Shown: positions 14,549 through 27,415 of the stretch, one piece after another
Layout: each line of letters begins with the position of its first letter
Numbering within the stretch: position 1 is the stretch's first letter
Assembly (NCBI RefSeq): GCF_022458985.1
Contig: NC_061782.1
Span: forward strand, 12,541,672 to 12,605,671
From: Mugil cephalus
Lineage: Eukaryota > Chordata > Actinopteri > Mugiliformes > Mugilidae
DNA: 64,000 bases
Direction of reading: 5' to 3'
Translations under genes and position numbers: made by a program
Notes under the pieces: generated by a model
The model's input: the letters and a program-made list of their open reading frames with translations, nothing else
Told to the model about the DNA's origin: nothing
The model's database searches: none

Positions 14549-14863
14549 ACATAAGCAGGCACAGGTCAGAGAAAACATTACCAAAAACAGTCTGTATAAA
14601 TATCCATATATGCAGTCAGAGTTCCTTGTACAAAATGTGAATATATTAAAAGCAGATATCAAAACATGTAGCTAGAAACTAAACGGATCATACAAAGAGG
14701 AGTAATATGTACAGTCGTTTTAAAATCAGAAGCACATTGCATTAAAAGCACCCCTCACTCATCACTATTTACTACAGTATTTGGAAACGTTCCCATAGTA
14801 AATCAACAAGCATTAGTGTTGCACACACCCTGTCTTCCCACACATACATTCGTACAGAATAAC

Positions 14864-16064
14864 TCATACTCTGTCACTGGTGTGAGCTTTGCCTTCGAGC
14901 TGATGTACAATCATTGACCTCAGAGCGCTGTACCTGCGGAGGTCAGAAAAAACACACGGGTAAAGACTCAAAGACAAATACAAATTCTAGGGAAGAGTAT
15001 TAGTGCCACCTATGAGAAAAGAAATTAGAGGAGATAGATTTTTTTTATCACGCACACAAAAAGTTGAAATTTCAAGAAAAAAGTCCAAATTTCGAGAAAA
15101 AAAGTAAAAATTTTGGGAAAAAAGTCGAAATCCTGAGTAAAAAGTCGCAAGTAGAAAGTAGACCTTGAAACCCGGCATTACTGTATTGGTATCGTGGAGT
15201 ATCGATGCGGTACAATACGCATATGGTACTACTGATACTCCGCGGAAGAATATAGGGGCTTAATTTTAAATTGTATTGTGATTATTTTTTCAGTCATCCT
15301 GCTGATATATTATATTAAACTGTTGCAATTCAGCAGTGATGTGGATATTGTCACACACTGTTGCCTTTTTCTGCTGAGGGTGGGACATAAACTCCAAGGC
15401 TGTTAATTATATTAATTATTCATTAAGTCCCAATACTCTTTCTCTGAGTATCGATGGTACTCATACACAAATGGTACTGCCTGTTTTAAAGGTCGACTTT
15501 CTACTTTCGACTTTTTACCCAAAATTTCAACTTTTTTCTTAAAATTGTACTTTAACTTTTTTTTGCAAAATTATGACTTTTTTCGCAAAATTTTAACCTT
15601 TTTCTCGAAATTCTAACCTTTTTCTCAAAGTGCATGATGGAAAAGAAAATCAACCTCCTCTATGTTGTTTTCCTCACGGGTGGCCCTAATACTCCCCCAT
15701 ACAAATTCACTCATTTTAGGGTATTTACGACACAACGTTTGTGTTGTTTTTCTTACTGACACACAAAGGGAGTTTTTTCTTGCCACCGTTGCATTGAATT
15801 AAATTGAATTGAATTAAATTGAAAACCTCACTGAAAGGACAGTGTCACATTTAATTGAGACATACACCTTCAAAAATAGACTGTAAACTGAATTTTGGTC
15901 ACAAACGAACTGTCAGCATTGACGTAACCTCACAACTTACCCAAAGTTTAGCCTGAACCCAACCTCGTCCTAACCTTAAATCTTCCCATTAGTGGCTTAC
16001 ATAATGACCCCATAAAGAGAGTGTGTAAACAGATTCATGCCCCCACAATACAAGTCTACACACA

Positions 16065-16153
<89 letters not shown>

Positions 16154-17269
16154 GAACACACACACAAACTCTATGCCTGAGTTAAGGGGCTGAAATCTCA
16201 GTCATATGAGGTAAATGATTACACAAGCTTGTGAACTTTTCATACAAACACTGTCCTGATTGAAGATGCACTGCTTGTTTTGATTTTGTACCACGAGGAG
16301 GAGACACACATTGGTTTCACATAATGAAATAGATCAGAGAAAGAGCTGTAACTAGGTTTGATGAATTAGGGAGGCTCTCTACTTACTTTTTGGTCAGTTT
16401 GTTTATCTCACGTTCCTCTTCCTCTTTAAGTTTCTCCACAAAGCTGTCTAAAACAGGGATCTCAAATTTTATGTATTGGGCAACCTAGGAAGGTAAGAAA
16501 TAACATAGAATATGAACATGAGAGACATTATCCAGACTCATACTGCAGATACACAGGCGTCCAAACAGCTTTGAAGCCTTTTTGGCCTAAAAAAACACAG
16601 TAAAGATCAAATAATAACATAGGACTGCCTGCAAACAGTATTTTATTATTCTAAATAAAATACACAACAAACTATTTACAGGACAAAGTAGTTTCATTAA
16701 AAACTTGGCTATAGTTAGTGCTGTGGTTCACCAAAATAAACTAGAAATATTACTTGAAATATTATCTTTTAGGCTTTGGACAACATTAACAAAGGTCCAT
16801 TCATCTATGTTGAGTTGAGGCAGAAATAGAGTGATGTCCATGATTCTAATCACGGACCATCCAGAAAATGTGTCCAGCAACAATCCTGTTTTATTTATAA
16901 TACTCAGCCTGGTCACAACACGCCGTCTGTCATGTAAGCCTATTGTTACATCAGTCCCTAAACAGGATATTTTTCCCTCGAGTTTCTAAATTTAACCCAA
17001 CTATCATTGGCCTATTGTGTCACTGTGTGTGTCCATGTTGGGGACTATACAAGATGAAAGAAGAGAGAGTGTGTGTGTGTGTATGTTTGGTGGCTTGAGG
17101 CCCAGGCTCACATCGTATGTGACTTCCTCTCCTAGGTCGGCCTCCGTGATGAAGATCTTAGAGATTTTCTCACAAGGTCCGTAAAGCACACGAGTCACCA
17201 GCGGGTATTCACCATCCCTCAGACGGGTCTTCTCTACAAAGTCACAGATAAATAAAAAAACTGTTTAAA

Positions 17270-17302
<33 letters not shown>

Positions 17303-20300
17303 CATTCGTAGAGACAAAACTGTAGCAAAAGTTATGACTCACCACCAGACTCGTGCACCATATAAAGGAAAAACTCGTCGGATTTATTCTCCACCTTAAA
17401 CGACACAAACACAGATTATGTTTGTTTTTTTAGGTTTTACTCAAACACCACTTGAGGTGAAACCAGTTTCATTACTGCTCACCCTAAACTTGTGCAGCAG
17501 CAGGTTGAGGACTTGACCAGTGGTCATGGAGCTGTTTACTCGTACGTTAGTGACTGAACCGTAGGCCGGCGTAAAAACGGACGTCTGGAGGACAAAAAAC
17601 AAACATGAAGAAATACACGGGGCGCAGGACATGATGTATCAGTGAGGGAGTCTGCTTCATCAACACTTCTAGGATTGATGGGGGGTTCCTGGACCTGAAC
17701 AACGTGAACATGTTGGACAGTACATTTACAACATAAAGGAAATCCCTCCATCTGGAGCTGGAATCTGTTCAACAACAACACAACCAGAAGAAACTGATGC
17801 AGGAACTCAGTGTAACCTTGCTCTCCGTGGCACATTAATGAAATCAGCAGGCGCACCCGCACAGGAAACCCCTGCCCCTCTGCACCTGCAGATGTGTCAA
17901 CAGCAAGAGACATTAATGTGTGTTCTTGTCCCTGGGCTTTGTTTATTGTACCTTGTGGTTGTAGAAGTGGCCGTTGATGGAGAACCTGTGTGTGCGCAGG
18001 CGCTGCAGGTCCCCGGCCGTGTGTGTGTTTGACCGTCTCTGAACTCGCATGAAGGAAGCGTCACTCCTGGTCCTCAGCAGCTGAGGGGAGTCCTCTTCCT
18101 CCTGGCCACCATTGTCAGCACCTTAGGGATGCACGTAAACAAAAATCACACCTCCCACATCACATGTGCCGGACAGTGCCAGCTCACCATGTGTTCAAGA
18201 AAAGCCTCTCTGGGCTCTCTAAGCCGAGGACTTGTTTGTCCTTCATTTGTTGATTTAACCAATATTTGAGACCCATTTTATAGAAAGCAGTTCATGCTAA
18301 GATTCAATACTGTTTACATTTTTTAAACAATCCTATCACTATGTTTACACCCACTGAAAATTAATTAATAAACCTGGCTTTACAGAGGGATTATCTGTAA
18401 TGAAGAAAGATCCCTATGTTGATATCAGCCACCCATTTAGAAAGGCCATCGTCAGAGTGATCACTTTATATTTGATGTGATCTGATCTGGTTGGCATCTC
18501 TAGGTGATATGTGCTGAACGCGTGAGCTAACCTTTGGATTGCTAAACAAAGCTCAGGTGGAGCTGTAATCTGTTTGAAAACGTGTATGAGTAATCTTATA
18601 ATCCAGCATGCGTGTGCGAGAGTAGCTGCACATGTCTGTGCTCACCTGCTGGTCCAGTTTCTCTGTCCAGTGAATTATTATTAGACTCCGCTGATAACTG
18701 CTTTGCTGCAGAAGACCTATCATTTCTGTGGAAGGATAGAGGAAAGGCGTGTTTAATGTATGTCAACATTTCAACTAACAAAATTATATCTCAGATCTAG
18801 GTGGACTTGGGGAGCTTCCCACCACGTTTTGATGGAGACTGTGAAATGAGGTTGAAAGTCTGGATGTAGCCACTTTATGCACATTGAGCTACAAGATCTA
18901 GTCCAGAATTTTGTTGATTATGCTTATTAAACTCACATGTTCACTTGAACATATTTATATATATATATATTTTATGTTTTTTACACTGATGCGTGTATTC
19001 TTATTATAATTGCCATCTTATTCTTACATATTCTTAATGCCTATGTGGCTCTATGTTCTGAACACTGGTACACTTTACGTAGGAGCTACTGTAATGAAAA
19101 GTAATTTCCCCTTGAGATTAGTAAAGTAATTCTGATTCTGATTTGGTTTCTTGCAGACAGTGCAGGTTCTAGGGGACCCATACAAAGGTTCTCTATACCC
19201 CCCAGATCAAACTAATGAAATCTGTGATAGGGTAGCTAGAAGGGTGCCCCTGTGAGGGAGTATAAGGGTCAGTACAGACTAATATTGGTCAGATTATCTT
19301 AGTTCAAACACAGGAAGAAGGATCAAAAGACAAAAGAAATTATTTACCTTCTATCCCCAGACTGGATATACTGTAAATCTAAGAAAATTGCCTTGTCCCA
19401 AATTCCACTATATATTGAAATTTCTTCTTTTATGTTGACAATAGTTCTACTATTATTGTCACTGAAGAAATGCATCAAATCGTGGCATTTGAAAAGCTGG
19501 AAAATACTTTATTATTTGTATTGTTCTTTAAGCTGCTGTAAACTTACTAATTAGCAATCATATAATTGCAATCCTGCAGCTATAGCATGGGTCTAGAACA
19601 CCTGGTGCTGTCAAGAATTAGAGGGACCACATCTTTATTCAGCCCTGTAAGGCCTCCATGCGTCCGTCAAGATCAGGTCGTCGTACCTGTTGAGACGGAA
19701 TCTTTCATTGTCATCGTACATCTGAAGTCTTATTGGTCGGCGTAGGCCCCAGTAGATGTTCAGCAGCCCTTCGAGAATGAATTCACCGTTCTCCTACACA
19801 CACAACAGACACAAAGAAACACACAATGATGGTTATTATCAGCAGCCCTGGTCAGAAAGGGGATATCCTGCTGGCCGGCCGCCACAGCGGTTCAGTATCA
19901 GGTGTACGTGCAGGAGCAGGCGCTCATAGATGCAGGCTTGCACACTCTCCTCCTGGAGAAAGTCTTCAAGGTTTGACCCAGCCTTTTCTTTTTTTTTTTT
20001 TTTCCACAGGACAAGAGTGAAGTCACGTCCGAAAAGGCAGCAATAGTGAGAACAAAGCCACGTATGCTGCGAGTCACGTACACGCATGGGGAGGCTTTTG
20101 ATTTTTAAAAAACGAAACTCTATATTTAGAATAAAATGGTCACTGTGGAATTTTTTTTTTTTTACAGTTGGCTTTCAAAGCTAAAACAAAACAGAAACGT
20201 AAGCGAGCGAGAATAATACAATAAAAGACCTTTGGCATGTTAGTCTTAATGGTGCCTTTATTATGTCTGAACCAGTTAATCAGATATTACACCAAAACTG

Positions 20301-21132
20301 TGACTGTTGTAATTGATGACGCCGTTTATGAGTAGATTGTTTTGTTTGCCCCATCTGAAATATGTTGTTATATCATCACTATAACAGATTCAATATCCCG
20401 TAATGCAAACCACATCTTTCAACATGGATTTTTTTTTAAATCTATAAAATATATTCATTACAGAGATTTTGCTACCAAAGAAATACAGATAATACCAGTA
20501 GCTGAATTCTCACTTTTAATACCTGAAATATACTGTAGATGAAAGCATCACTAAACAGTATATCTGCTCATGCTGTAAGTGATAAACTTTATCAGCGATT
20601 TCATACGAGATGATTTTATTAAAACAGGAAAAAATGCAGGCTAGTTAAGAAGACGCTACATGCACTATGATGCTATTAAATGTGACTTATAGAGAAAAGA
20701 CAAGATGTTACACTCAAATAATGTCCTAAATAGAAACATATTGCATGCAACTGGAACAATCAAAAGGTGAGTAGAGTACTGATCTGAAAATAGTTGGCAG
20801 GTTGAAATTTTTTAACTGAGGCAAAACTGCTGTAAACAATCCCTGACCTCCTGGAGCCTGTGGCCACTCATTAACTCTGCATGAAAGCAGCTGACATGTG
20901 GATCGTAGATTTCTCAAGGAGCCACATGATTTGTTGGTGTTTATACTCAAACGGCTCATGGCATTAAACACATTTTTCACGCCATCTGGGCCATCAAATC
21001 CAAGCTTGTGGTGTTTTTAGATGGCTAGCGGTTCAATTTGCATGGATAGCTGTGGATGGCATATTTTATAAGAAGAGGCCTGACAGTGATAAATGTGCAA
21101 ATTACTGAAAGAATAATACTGGTGGTTGTTTT

Positions 21133-21168
<36 letters not shown>

Positions 21169-24100
21169 CTAATAACAATCCCAAATGTGCTCACAGTACT
21201 TCATTGTTTCTGGAATATAAACATTTGCCGCAGCTGCACAACTGAACCTCACCAACCCGCCACTCCTGAGTTTCCTGAGCAGGCATGAACACACCCTCAC
21301 ATGCACACACACAGAGAATTCGCACAGATGCAAGTAAGGTCAACAGAGCTATTTTTGGAAGCGGTGGTTAATCGCTCTGGTGCAGTGAGCCTATAAAGGC
21401 TGGACACACGCTCTGGTCCACTCATACTCAGCTGCACGGACAAGAGATCACTCTGTCTTTTTCTGCACCCCAGAACTACGACTGAAGCCACAAAGGTGAG
21501 AACTTTTACTATTATCAGCTTTATAATTTTATCCAAGTTTTATGGAAAACGTAGCGACAGTGGAAATTTTAATCTACATGATTTAAATAATGAAAGGCTA
21601 AAGAATAAAAGACAGCAGGTATAACCAGTATAAACAGACAACAGTGACGGACCATGAGAAAAAACTTAAAGTTTTACTATCTGGCTTTTTTATTTTTTTT
21701 TAATAAAAATAAGTTAACACAGTCTAATTGTTTTCTTTTCCTCTCCTGCTGCAGCATGAAACAGAGCCGGTTGCTACTTTCGTTGCCTCTCCTACCCACC
21801 ATTACTGAGACGCTGGAGGACTTGCCGGTCTACTCCTCCCCCTCCCAGTCCACCCAGGGCTCCCAGTCTCTAGAGGACTACATGACCAGCATCCAGGCTC
21901 TCGCTCGCCCGGCTGAGGCCCCGAGCTACGGCCCCGTCAGGCTCCAGAGGTCCCCCAGGATGCGGCAGTTCTCAAAGGCTCAGATGAAGCTCCCCGTCTC
22001 AGCCTCAGCTCCTCGCGGGTCTTCCCGCACACTAAGGACTTCCAGACCTTCCAGTCTGAATCTAAACAGCTCCGAAGATTTTTCTCTGAAAATGAGCAGA
22101 GAACGGGACTGCAGGGGGAAAGACCCCGTGGACTGGCTGTTTGGACAGATAAGGACTTAAAGAGACTTTTGTTGGTGTTGTGTGAAGCCCTGTAGGTACT
22201 TGGTGGAGTAACCGAACAAGGTTGGAGGACTCTCAGGAGGAAATGCACTGTTTCCATTGACTGAACAAAGACAAATTCACCATATGGCTCAAGAGAAGAG
22301 TGAAGATCTATTTATTTCTATGCACTAAGGACTCAAATATTTCTTGTTTACATAGTTTAATATTTTGTAAAGATGCAACTGATATAGTTTTTAATAAAAC
22401 ACTAAAATAATATGAACAAGCTGAAGTCGGTCAGTTTTCTTGTAAAACCTGTTCTGGTTATAAACTGTTGGTCAGTCAAAACTAAAATTTTAATCTGAAG
22501 TTATCATCTAGGAACTTGTGAAAAATAACTGCCTGTTATGTTTTAGACTCAGTGATTCATTGAACAGGCTATGATGCTGTAAGTTTCAGACTTACTGTAG
22601 CTGAAATGCCAGGACAGCATCTGTAAGTGTGAGTGGTTGTCTGCAGGGAAGTGGTCCATATTTACTAAAGTAACCATCAAAAGAACACGTTTGAGATGGT
22701 TTTAAATGCAACTACAATCTTGAACTGTACTGCATTTCAGACTGAAAGATTTTACACTTTCATCAACTACATACCCCCACTTGCCAGTTCATTAGGTTCA
22801 CTATGATGTCAGTAGTAGTAACAGTCCTTGTCTTAGCTTGTTTAAAATAACTTCATTCAGCTGTGTTTTCATTATGATGGAGCTGACTGTTCCTATTATT
22901 CATTTATTATTACAAGCTATAATACATTAGAATACATGAGTTATTCAATCTATGTTTTCTATTTTATTCCCTGCTACTCCACTCCCTACATTTACAGTTC
23001 CCAATAGAGGCTTTTTTAATGTCATGTTCAACCACTTAATTTTGATTTCTAATTATAAATAAGAGGAACACATGAAATCCAGCATTTCCATGACAAGTAT
23101 ATTTACCTTTGGCAATTCAAGTATGTTTCAATTCCAATACAACACTAATTTTATTTAAAGTACAGTTAAAAAAATAAATAATATACTATATATATATATA
23201 TAAACAAATATTGGTCTAATAACTGATGTGAGCAAAGTAATCTTATCAGTTACACAACCAACATCAGGAGAGGATTATAAAAATGACTTCCTTTGATCCT
23301 GCTACGACACAATGCAAATGTGGCTGATAAATGCAGGACTTGCACAATTGAGTAAGTGTAAATGCATGTATGCATGTAATGCATGCTTCAATATCACATC
23401 AACTTCACCAGCGCTTTTTACAAGATTTGTGCAACACTAATCTGACATCTAGTGGTAAATGTCGGTGCTACAATGAAGAACGTTTAAACTGTAGTATCTG
23501 TTATAACCACTAGAGTGCGCTACAGCCACATGGATTGATGTTGGGGTCACTTCATCAGGGGAAAAATACAACATATACATATATACGTATATGTTTTACT
23601 GAGTTCAGTATTAGACACAGATCAGACTAATGTGTTTTGACTATATAATCTGAACAAATATTTCATTTAATGTTACCGTGGGGTCTGGGGTTAAAATGAT
23701 CAGATTATTTAAGTTTACAGCACTGTTTATGTAAATCTATAAATCCAAGAGCTGAAGTTGTCTTGAACATGACAGTGAATCAACACATTACTTTCCAATC
23801 CGAGCAGAGAAAGGGGAAAGTACCTCTAGCATGTTCTTCTTCTTAGAGTTGCACTGCCGTGCATGTCCGGACATGTATCCTACGTGGGCAGAGCTTCCAC
23901 GAAAAACCACCTGACATGTCCTCCCGCCACATGACACACATCAACTGAATACACCTGTGCCGTGTGGTCATGATCTCAAAACAACCCATAAATCTCTTCA
24001 AACCACTCAATCACACCTAGTCACACCCAGTTTTCCACACGGAGCCTGCTGACATTAGATGCATGTGATCAGCCCGGGTAAAAATGGTGCAATTATTTGG

Positions 24101-26957
24101 CTCTGCGGCATCAGTTCTCACTCACACTGTTACTGTGAACTCTAGACATATCCAGATGTTAGCCAGCCTGCAAGTGAAGAATGTCACTGTCGAGTAATGT
24201 TTTGCCCCTCACATCCACCAAATGTCTAATGAGTCAGGGGTGGATGACATTCAGGATATTGTGGTGAGATTGTTGATTCAACCCGTGTCAAGAAACTTTA
24301 ATTCCTGGGAAGAGTTGTGATACTCATAATGTTCAGTGAGCAGGGGTGTAGGCAGAGATGCGGAGAAATCAATTCAATCCCGCGTTGGTCGTGAATGCGA
24401 TTTAATCATACACAAGTTATCAAGAAAGGTATTGTTTCCCAGCAGCGAACAGCATGACACTGTGGCCGCATATTCACAAACCAGAAGCAGCAATGGCAGA
24501 GCTGCCCTAATTCTTTCAGTCTGAGTCACATGCACTGTCACTGTCTGAGGTTCACGCATTGTCCAAACAAATATTCAACAAAATAAAAAGAGTCTTATTT
24601 TCATCTTATGAAAACACGCAGCTTTAAAAGGACACACAGGACACCATTCAGAACATCAAGCTTTTCTAGATTCTAGTGCCAGCAATAGTCCATAAAATTC
24701 ACGGAAGTTTCACGCACGGAAGGCGAGATAAAAAAGAAGGTGGAAAATAGGCAGATAAACAGATAAAAGGCAACCTTATTACAAAGAATGCAGAGTTTGC
24801 AACGGTTGAATCAAGAATCAGACAAGAATCTGTGTTTTGACAAGAGTAGTTTCACTAGTTAGTTGTTTTGAGATTTTTGCAGTCTTTCTTCAGACTTTAT
24901 TTCATACTAGCAGTTTCATAAAGCAGCAGGAACCATGTGCAGTAACTTAATATAATGGCATGTGACTGTGTAGCTGTGTACAGGTGAGCTGTCACAGTCC
25001 AGACTTCAGGTTGAGTCCATCACAGTTAGATTTTCTTCAGTAAAAAAAAATAAATAAATATACATATTTAGTGAATAATGTGCTGAGGGTTACAGGCCTC
25101 TCGAAAAGATCTGAGTCATTATCATGAGCCTGGAGCAACAAAAAAAAAAGAATGTTTAATAACGGGGGACTTCAGCAATGTAGAACCACATTCAGGCTTC
25201 TACAAGCAAAAGCTTTAGTCGTGATTACATTCCTGCATGTATGTTTACTTTCACTGCTGCAATCCGAACAGAAAAACAAGAGTAAACTTGCTTCCTCTGA
25301 ACGTTTATACATCCAGTGCCATCCGTAGATTCTCAGTTTGTGTTGACATATAAATTCCATCTTTTATTTTACTTTGGCAGCAAAAGGTTCTTTTCAATCA
25401 CACCAGCCTGAACAGCCTATGCTATTGGCGTCCAGTATCACGTAGGTTGGCACAGTAGGACCGAGGAATTAATCTCCACCCAACATCCTTATCAAGTCAA
25501 GTAAATACAGGGGCTCTTTCTTTTTGTTGTTCTTACCATTAACAATACCGGTGAAAATTACTAATCGTATTACTTTCCTATCTATACACTGTATCTTTGG
25601 AAAAATACATGACACTTCATGCTGAAAGGAGCTGATGCCATGCATCATATGAAGTCTATATACTAGAGTCATTGTCCTGTTGGAGCTCAAAGGAAGTTTA
25701 TATATTTATATTGTCTGTTATTTTTTTAATTTCTTTTTTTTTTTTTTTTTTTTTTACGACGTGAGTAAAAACACAGGAACACACACATACACATAGTAGA
25801 GATTTGTCCATTTCCCCTCCAGCAGCCTCTATTTACAGCCAACAAAATAATGAATGAACTGAGTAAACACACATTCTGTTTCATTTTTAAAGTTGACACA
25901 GCTAAAATTCCACTTTAAATCGTCAGAAGGCTTCCTGCAAACTGGTGTAACACACCACTGTGTTGAGTCGTTCTCTGTAAGTCCCACGATAAATGAGTCT
26001 GGTTTAACATCTTTTCATATTCATATTTGGTTAATATCGAATCTATGTTGTGATACCACTGGTCATCACTGGATCTCCATTAAGTGCACCGCTGCCTTGG
26101 GATTTTCCCCAGAAAATGATGATGCAGTGGCTTGTAGTGCAGTGATTCTTACTCAGGGGGGGCCTGAAAAGAGGGGCCACCCTTTCCTGCTCTTACACAC
26201 ACAAACACACACACAATGCCTTCTGTCAAAAATCTGCTGGTGAATGCAAAGGGGAAGTCCAGACCATAAAACCCATAGAATGATTACCAAACAAATAACC
26301 GCCAGACCCTTGAAAACAGCTTCACAGACTATAACAGAAAAAATCCTTACTGAAAAAATGCTAGCAGAAATTTATGACTGAAATTTGAGCCGGCCCTTGT
26401 TTTTCCATCTTAATTCTGAGGGAAACAGGGGCTTTTTGTGGTTTACCAGCCATTTGCTATGTTAGAAAGGAAACCAAGAATCTCAGGTCTGTGTTAAGAA
26501 CTGTTTCTACAACAAAAAAACAGCTTGGCCTCAGGTTTTGGTGTCCTGATTACCTTTAAATCCGTGCTGGTTTTCAGTAACTGCTTCCAGTTTTGGTATG
26601 AGTGTGAGCAGCTTCACACTCACTGACAAATATCCTGCATGCCAGCAACCCCACTTGTTCACCTTTTTATTTCCGAGAACCGGTCCCTCGCCACGTGACC
26701 TGTCAGCTATTCTTACCTCTCGAGTCCTCAGCTGAAAGTTTTTCCCCTCATGATAACAGTTGTAGGTCCTCAGCAGCGACAGGATGTCAGACCTGAACGT
26801 GAACACAGAACCACAAAGGGGAGTTGGCGCAAACAAGTCTTGGACAATGCATAATTGCTGTGCCATTTCACTTTATTGTTCATGAGGACTTAAGAGGGAC
26901 TTACTTTGGTATTAGTTTCTCTTCACTGAGCTTCACGTAGGTCTGGCGCTCACCCAT
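14864..26957 (-). CDS. rassf4: Ras association domain-containing protein 4
   Basis: Ten coding exons join exactly to a 309-codon frame (human RASSF4 has 321): 26905-26957, 26717-26792, 19687-19793, 18646-18725, 17952-18121, 17483-17584, 17343-17394, 17112-17233, 16387-16484, 14864-14933. Diagnostic blocks are [12 protein letters not shown] (exon 2), [18 protein letters not shown] (exon 3), [11 protein letters not shown] and [12 protein letters not shown] (exon 5). The Ras-association domain spans about residues 150-245 and the SARAH coiled helix about 258-305 ([19 protein letters not shown]). Family members are scaffolds that bind RAS-GTP and, through SARAH, the Hippo kinases MST1/2. RASSF2 is the close paralogue, but the N-terminal exons and the DEPP1/TMEM72 neighbourhood favour RASSF4. 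Intron 2 (19794-26716) contains depp1 on the other strand. The acceptor just before the ATG exon shows that a non-coding first exon lies further right. Confidence 0.96.
14988..15699. mobile_element. 712-bp foldback MITE with 9-bp target duplication
   Basis: The direct repeat TACAAATTC flanks it (14979-14987 and 15700-15708). The ends are inverted: left GAGTATTAGTGCCACCTATGAG, right (reversed) AGTATTAGGGCCACCCGTGAGG. Inside each end is a tandem array of about 18-base AAAAGTCGAAATTTCGAG-type units in opposite orientation (about 15056-15170 and 15500-15640). The core carries two inverted GTATCGATG..GGTAC motifs. There is no coding capacity. An 8-9 bp duplication suggests mobilisation by a hAT-class transposase. 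It sits in the last intron of rassf4 (14934-16386). Confidence 0.7.
15765..15830. repeat. Short teleost dispersed-repeat fragment
   Basis: GGAGTTTTTTCTTGCCACCG followed by tandem AATTGAATTAAATTG units. The first part resembles a piece of repeats scattered in many fish genomes, and the second is a local tandem array. Confidence 0.4.
16057..16166. repeat. Long (CA)n microsatellite
   Basis: About 100 bases of nearly pure CA with a few interruptions, in an intron of rassf4. It is the longest dinucleotide repeat in the window. Confidence 0.95.
17265..17304. repeat. (CA)n microsatellite
   Basis: An interrupted CA run in a short rassf4 intron between the exons at 17112-17233 and 17343-17394. Confidence 0.85.
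19070..19142 (+). mobile_element. Probable LINE 3'-end fragment
   Basis: The block AATTTCCCCTTGAGATTAG, then TAAAG and ATTCTGATTCTGATT, resembles the 3' tail (aatttccccnnngggattaataaag + ATTCTG repeat) of several teleost non-LTR retrotransposons. Only the tail is present. It lies in a rassf4 intron. Confidence 0.45.
20832..20839 (+). promoter_or_regulatory. Forkhead (FOXO) consensus upstream of depp1
   Basis: GTAAACAA is a full forkhead binding element about 560 bases upstream of the depp1 TATA box. DEPP1 is a known FOXO3 target in mammals. The role here is inferred from that and from position. Confidence 0.35.
21136..21164. repeat. Poly(T) run
   Basis: An uninterrupted T stretch of about 29 bases, some 230 bases upstream of the depp1 TATA box. 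A length-variable simple repeat, or the poly(A) tail of a minus-strand retroelement too decayed to name. Confidence 0.9.
21392..21397 (+). promoter_or_regulatory. depp1 TATA box
   Basis: TATAAA in a G/C-rich setting, about 104 bases upstream of the donor of the non-coding first exon (exon end 21495, GTGAG from 21496). Transcription probably starts near 21420. Confidence 0.65.
21756..22160 (+). CDS. depp1: DEPP1, autophagy and FOXO-response regulator
   Basis: The 134-codon frame lies wholly in exon 2, right after an acceptor (CTGCTGCAG, exon start 21755). It opens [18 protein letters not shown], like human RSRLLLSVAHLPTIRETTEE. Then comes [18 protein letters not shown] (human SLDDYVRSISRLAQPT), and the conserved DPVDWLFGQ (human DPLDWLFGE) is at its C-terminus. 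Human DEPP1 has 212 residues, so the fish form ends shortly after the DWLFG motif. Mammalian DEPP1 is induced by FOXO, progesterone and fasting, and localises to peroxisomes/mitochondria, where it affects ROS and autophagy. The non-coding first exon ends at 21495 and is preceded by a TATA box. An in-frame Met at 21654 lies in the intron and is not used. The gene is nested on the opposite strand in a rassf4 intron, as in mammals. Confidence 0.9.
   Translation: MKQSRLLLSLPLLPTITETLEDLPVYSSPSQSTQGSQSLEDYMTSIQALARPAEAPSYGPVRLQRSPRMRQFSKAQMKLPVSASAPRGSSRTLRTSRPSSLNLNSSEDFSLKMSRERDCRGKDPVDWLFGQIRT
22393..22398 (+). other. depp1 poly(A) signal (AATAAA)
   Basis: Canonical signal 233 bases after the depp1 stop, giving a compact two-exon gene of about 1 kb. 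Confidence 0.65.
22400..26716. other. Rest of rassf4 intron 2
   Basis: Four kilobases with no coding exon supported. Simple runs include (TA)n near 23190 and a long T run at 25733-25755. A CATGCATG-rich stretch sits at about 23366-23385. Nothing else was recognised. Confidence 0.45.
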
Positions 26958-27065
26958 TCTGTCTAGAGCCCAGCTGCAGCAGAAAAACACGAAAAAATGT
27001 CATGAGGTTCGTATTAGATATGTGCATATGTGATTGCGTCTATAAAAATGAACGATGCCCATGTT

Positions 27066-27415
27066 AACCCTCTGGAGTCCAGACTATAATTGACCGTTTC
27101 GGACTATTTTTGGTTTTACCTTTATGTTCCATCTTCCAAAAGGTTCTACATTGCCTTGTTGGGTCTCATTCTTTTCAGCACAACCTCACCCGTGTCATTT
27201 TACAATTACTTTTTCATTGACAAACTGTATTAATGCACTGGACCTAAAACCACACTAAAACCATAAAATCAGAGTAGGAAAATATTAGATTTTTCCATTT
27301 TTTTTTTATAACTTAGAATGCAAATCTAAAGTGTAAATTTCATGTTTACCACGAATGGTGTCATGATAATGAGCTAGTCGCTGACATTTGACCAGGTGGT
27401 CATAATGTTATGGCT
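27066..27415. repeat. Teleost dispersed repeats with Tc1-like terminal fragment
   Basis: Starts TTAACCCTCTGGAGTCCAG, a TTAA-type end typical of abundant fish MITEs, and finishes with GGTCATAATGTTATGGCTG, matching the terminal repeat of the Tc1-like fossil at 12382-12867. It is non-coding and may be two partial elements side by side. Confidence 0.45.

Noticed and set aside
14393-14675. Overlapping 78-92 codon frames on both strands
   Set aside because: They lie in the probable rassf4 3' UTR, overlap each other and have no domain or family resemblance.
16057-16166. Regular short repeats as a possible CRISPR array
   Set aside because: This is a pure dinucleotide microsatellite in a vertebrate intron, with no spacers.
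21654-21755. Upstream Met extending the depp1 frame
   Set aside because: The extension is hydrophobic and low-complexity, crosses the polypyrimidine tract and ends at a clear acceptor, so it is intron sequence.
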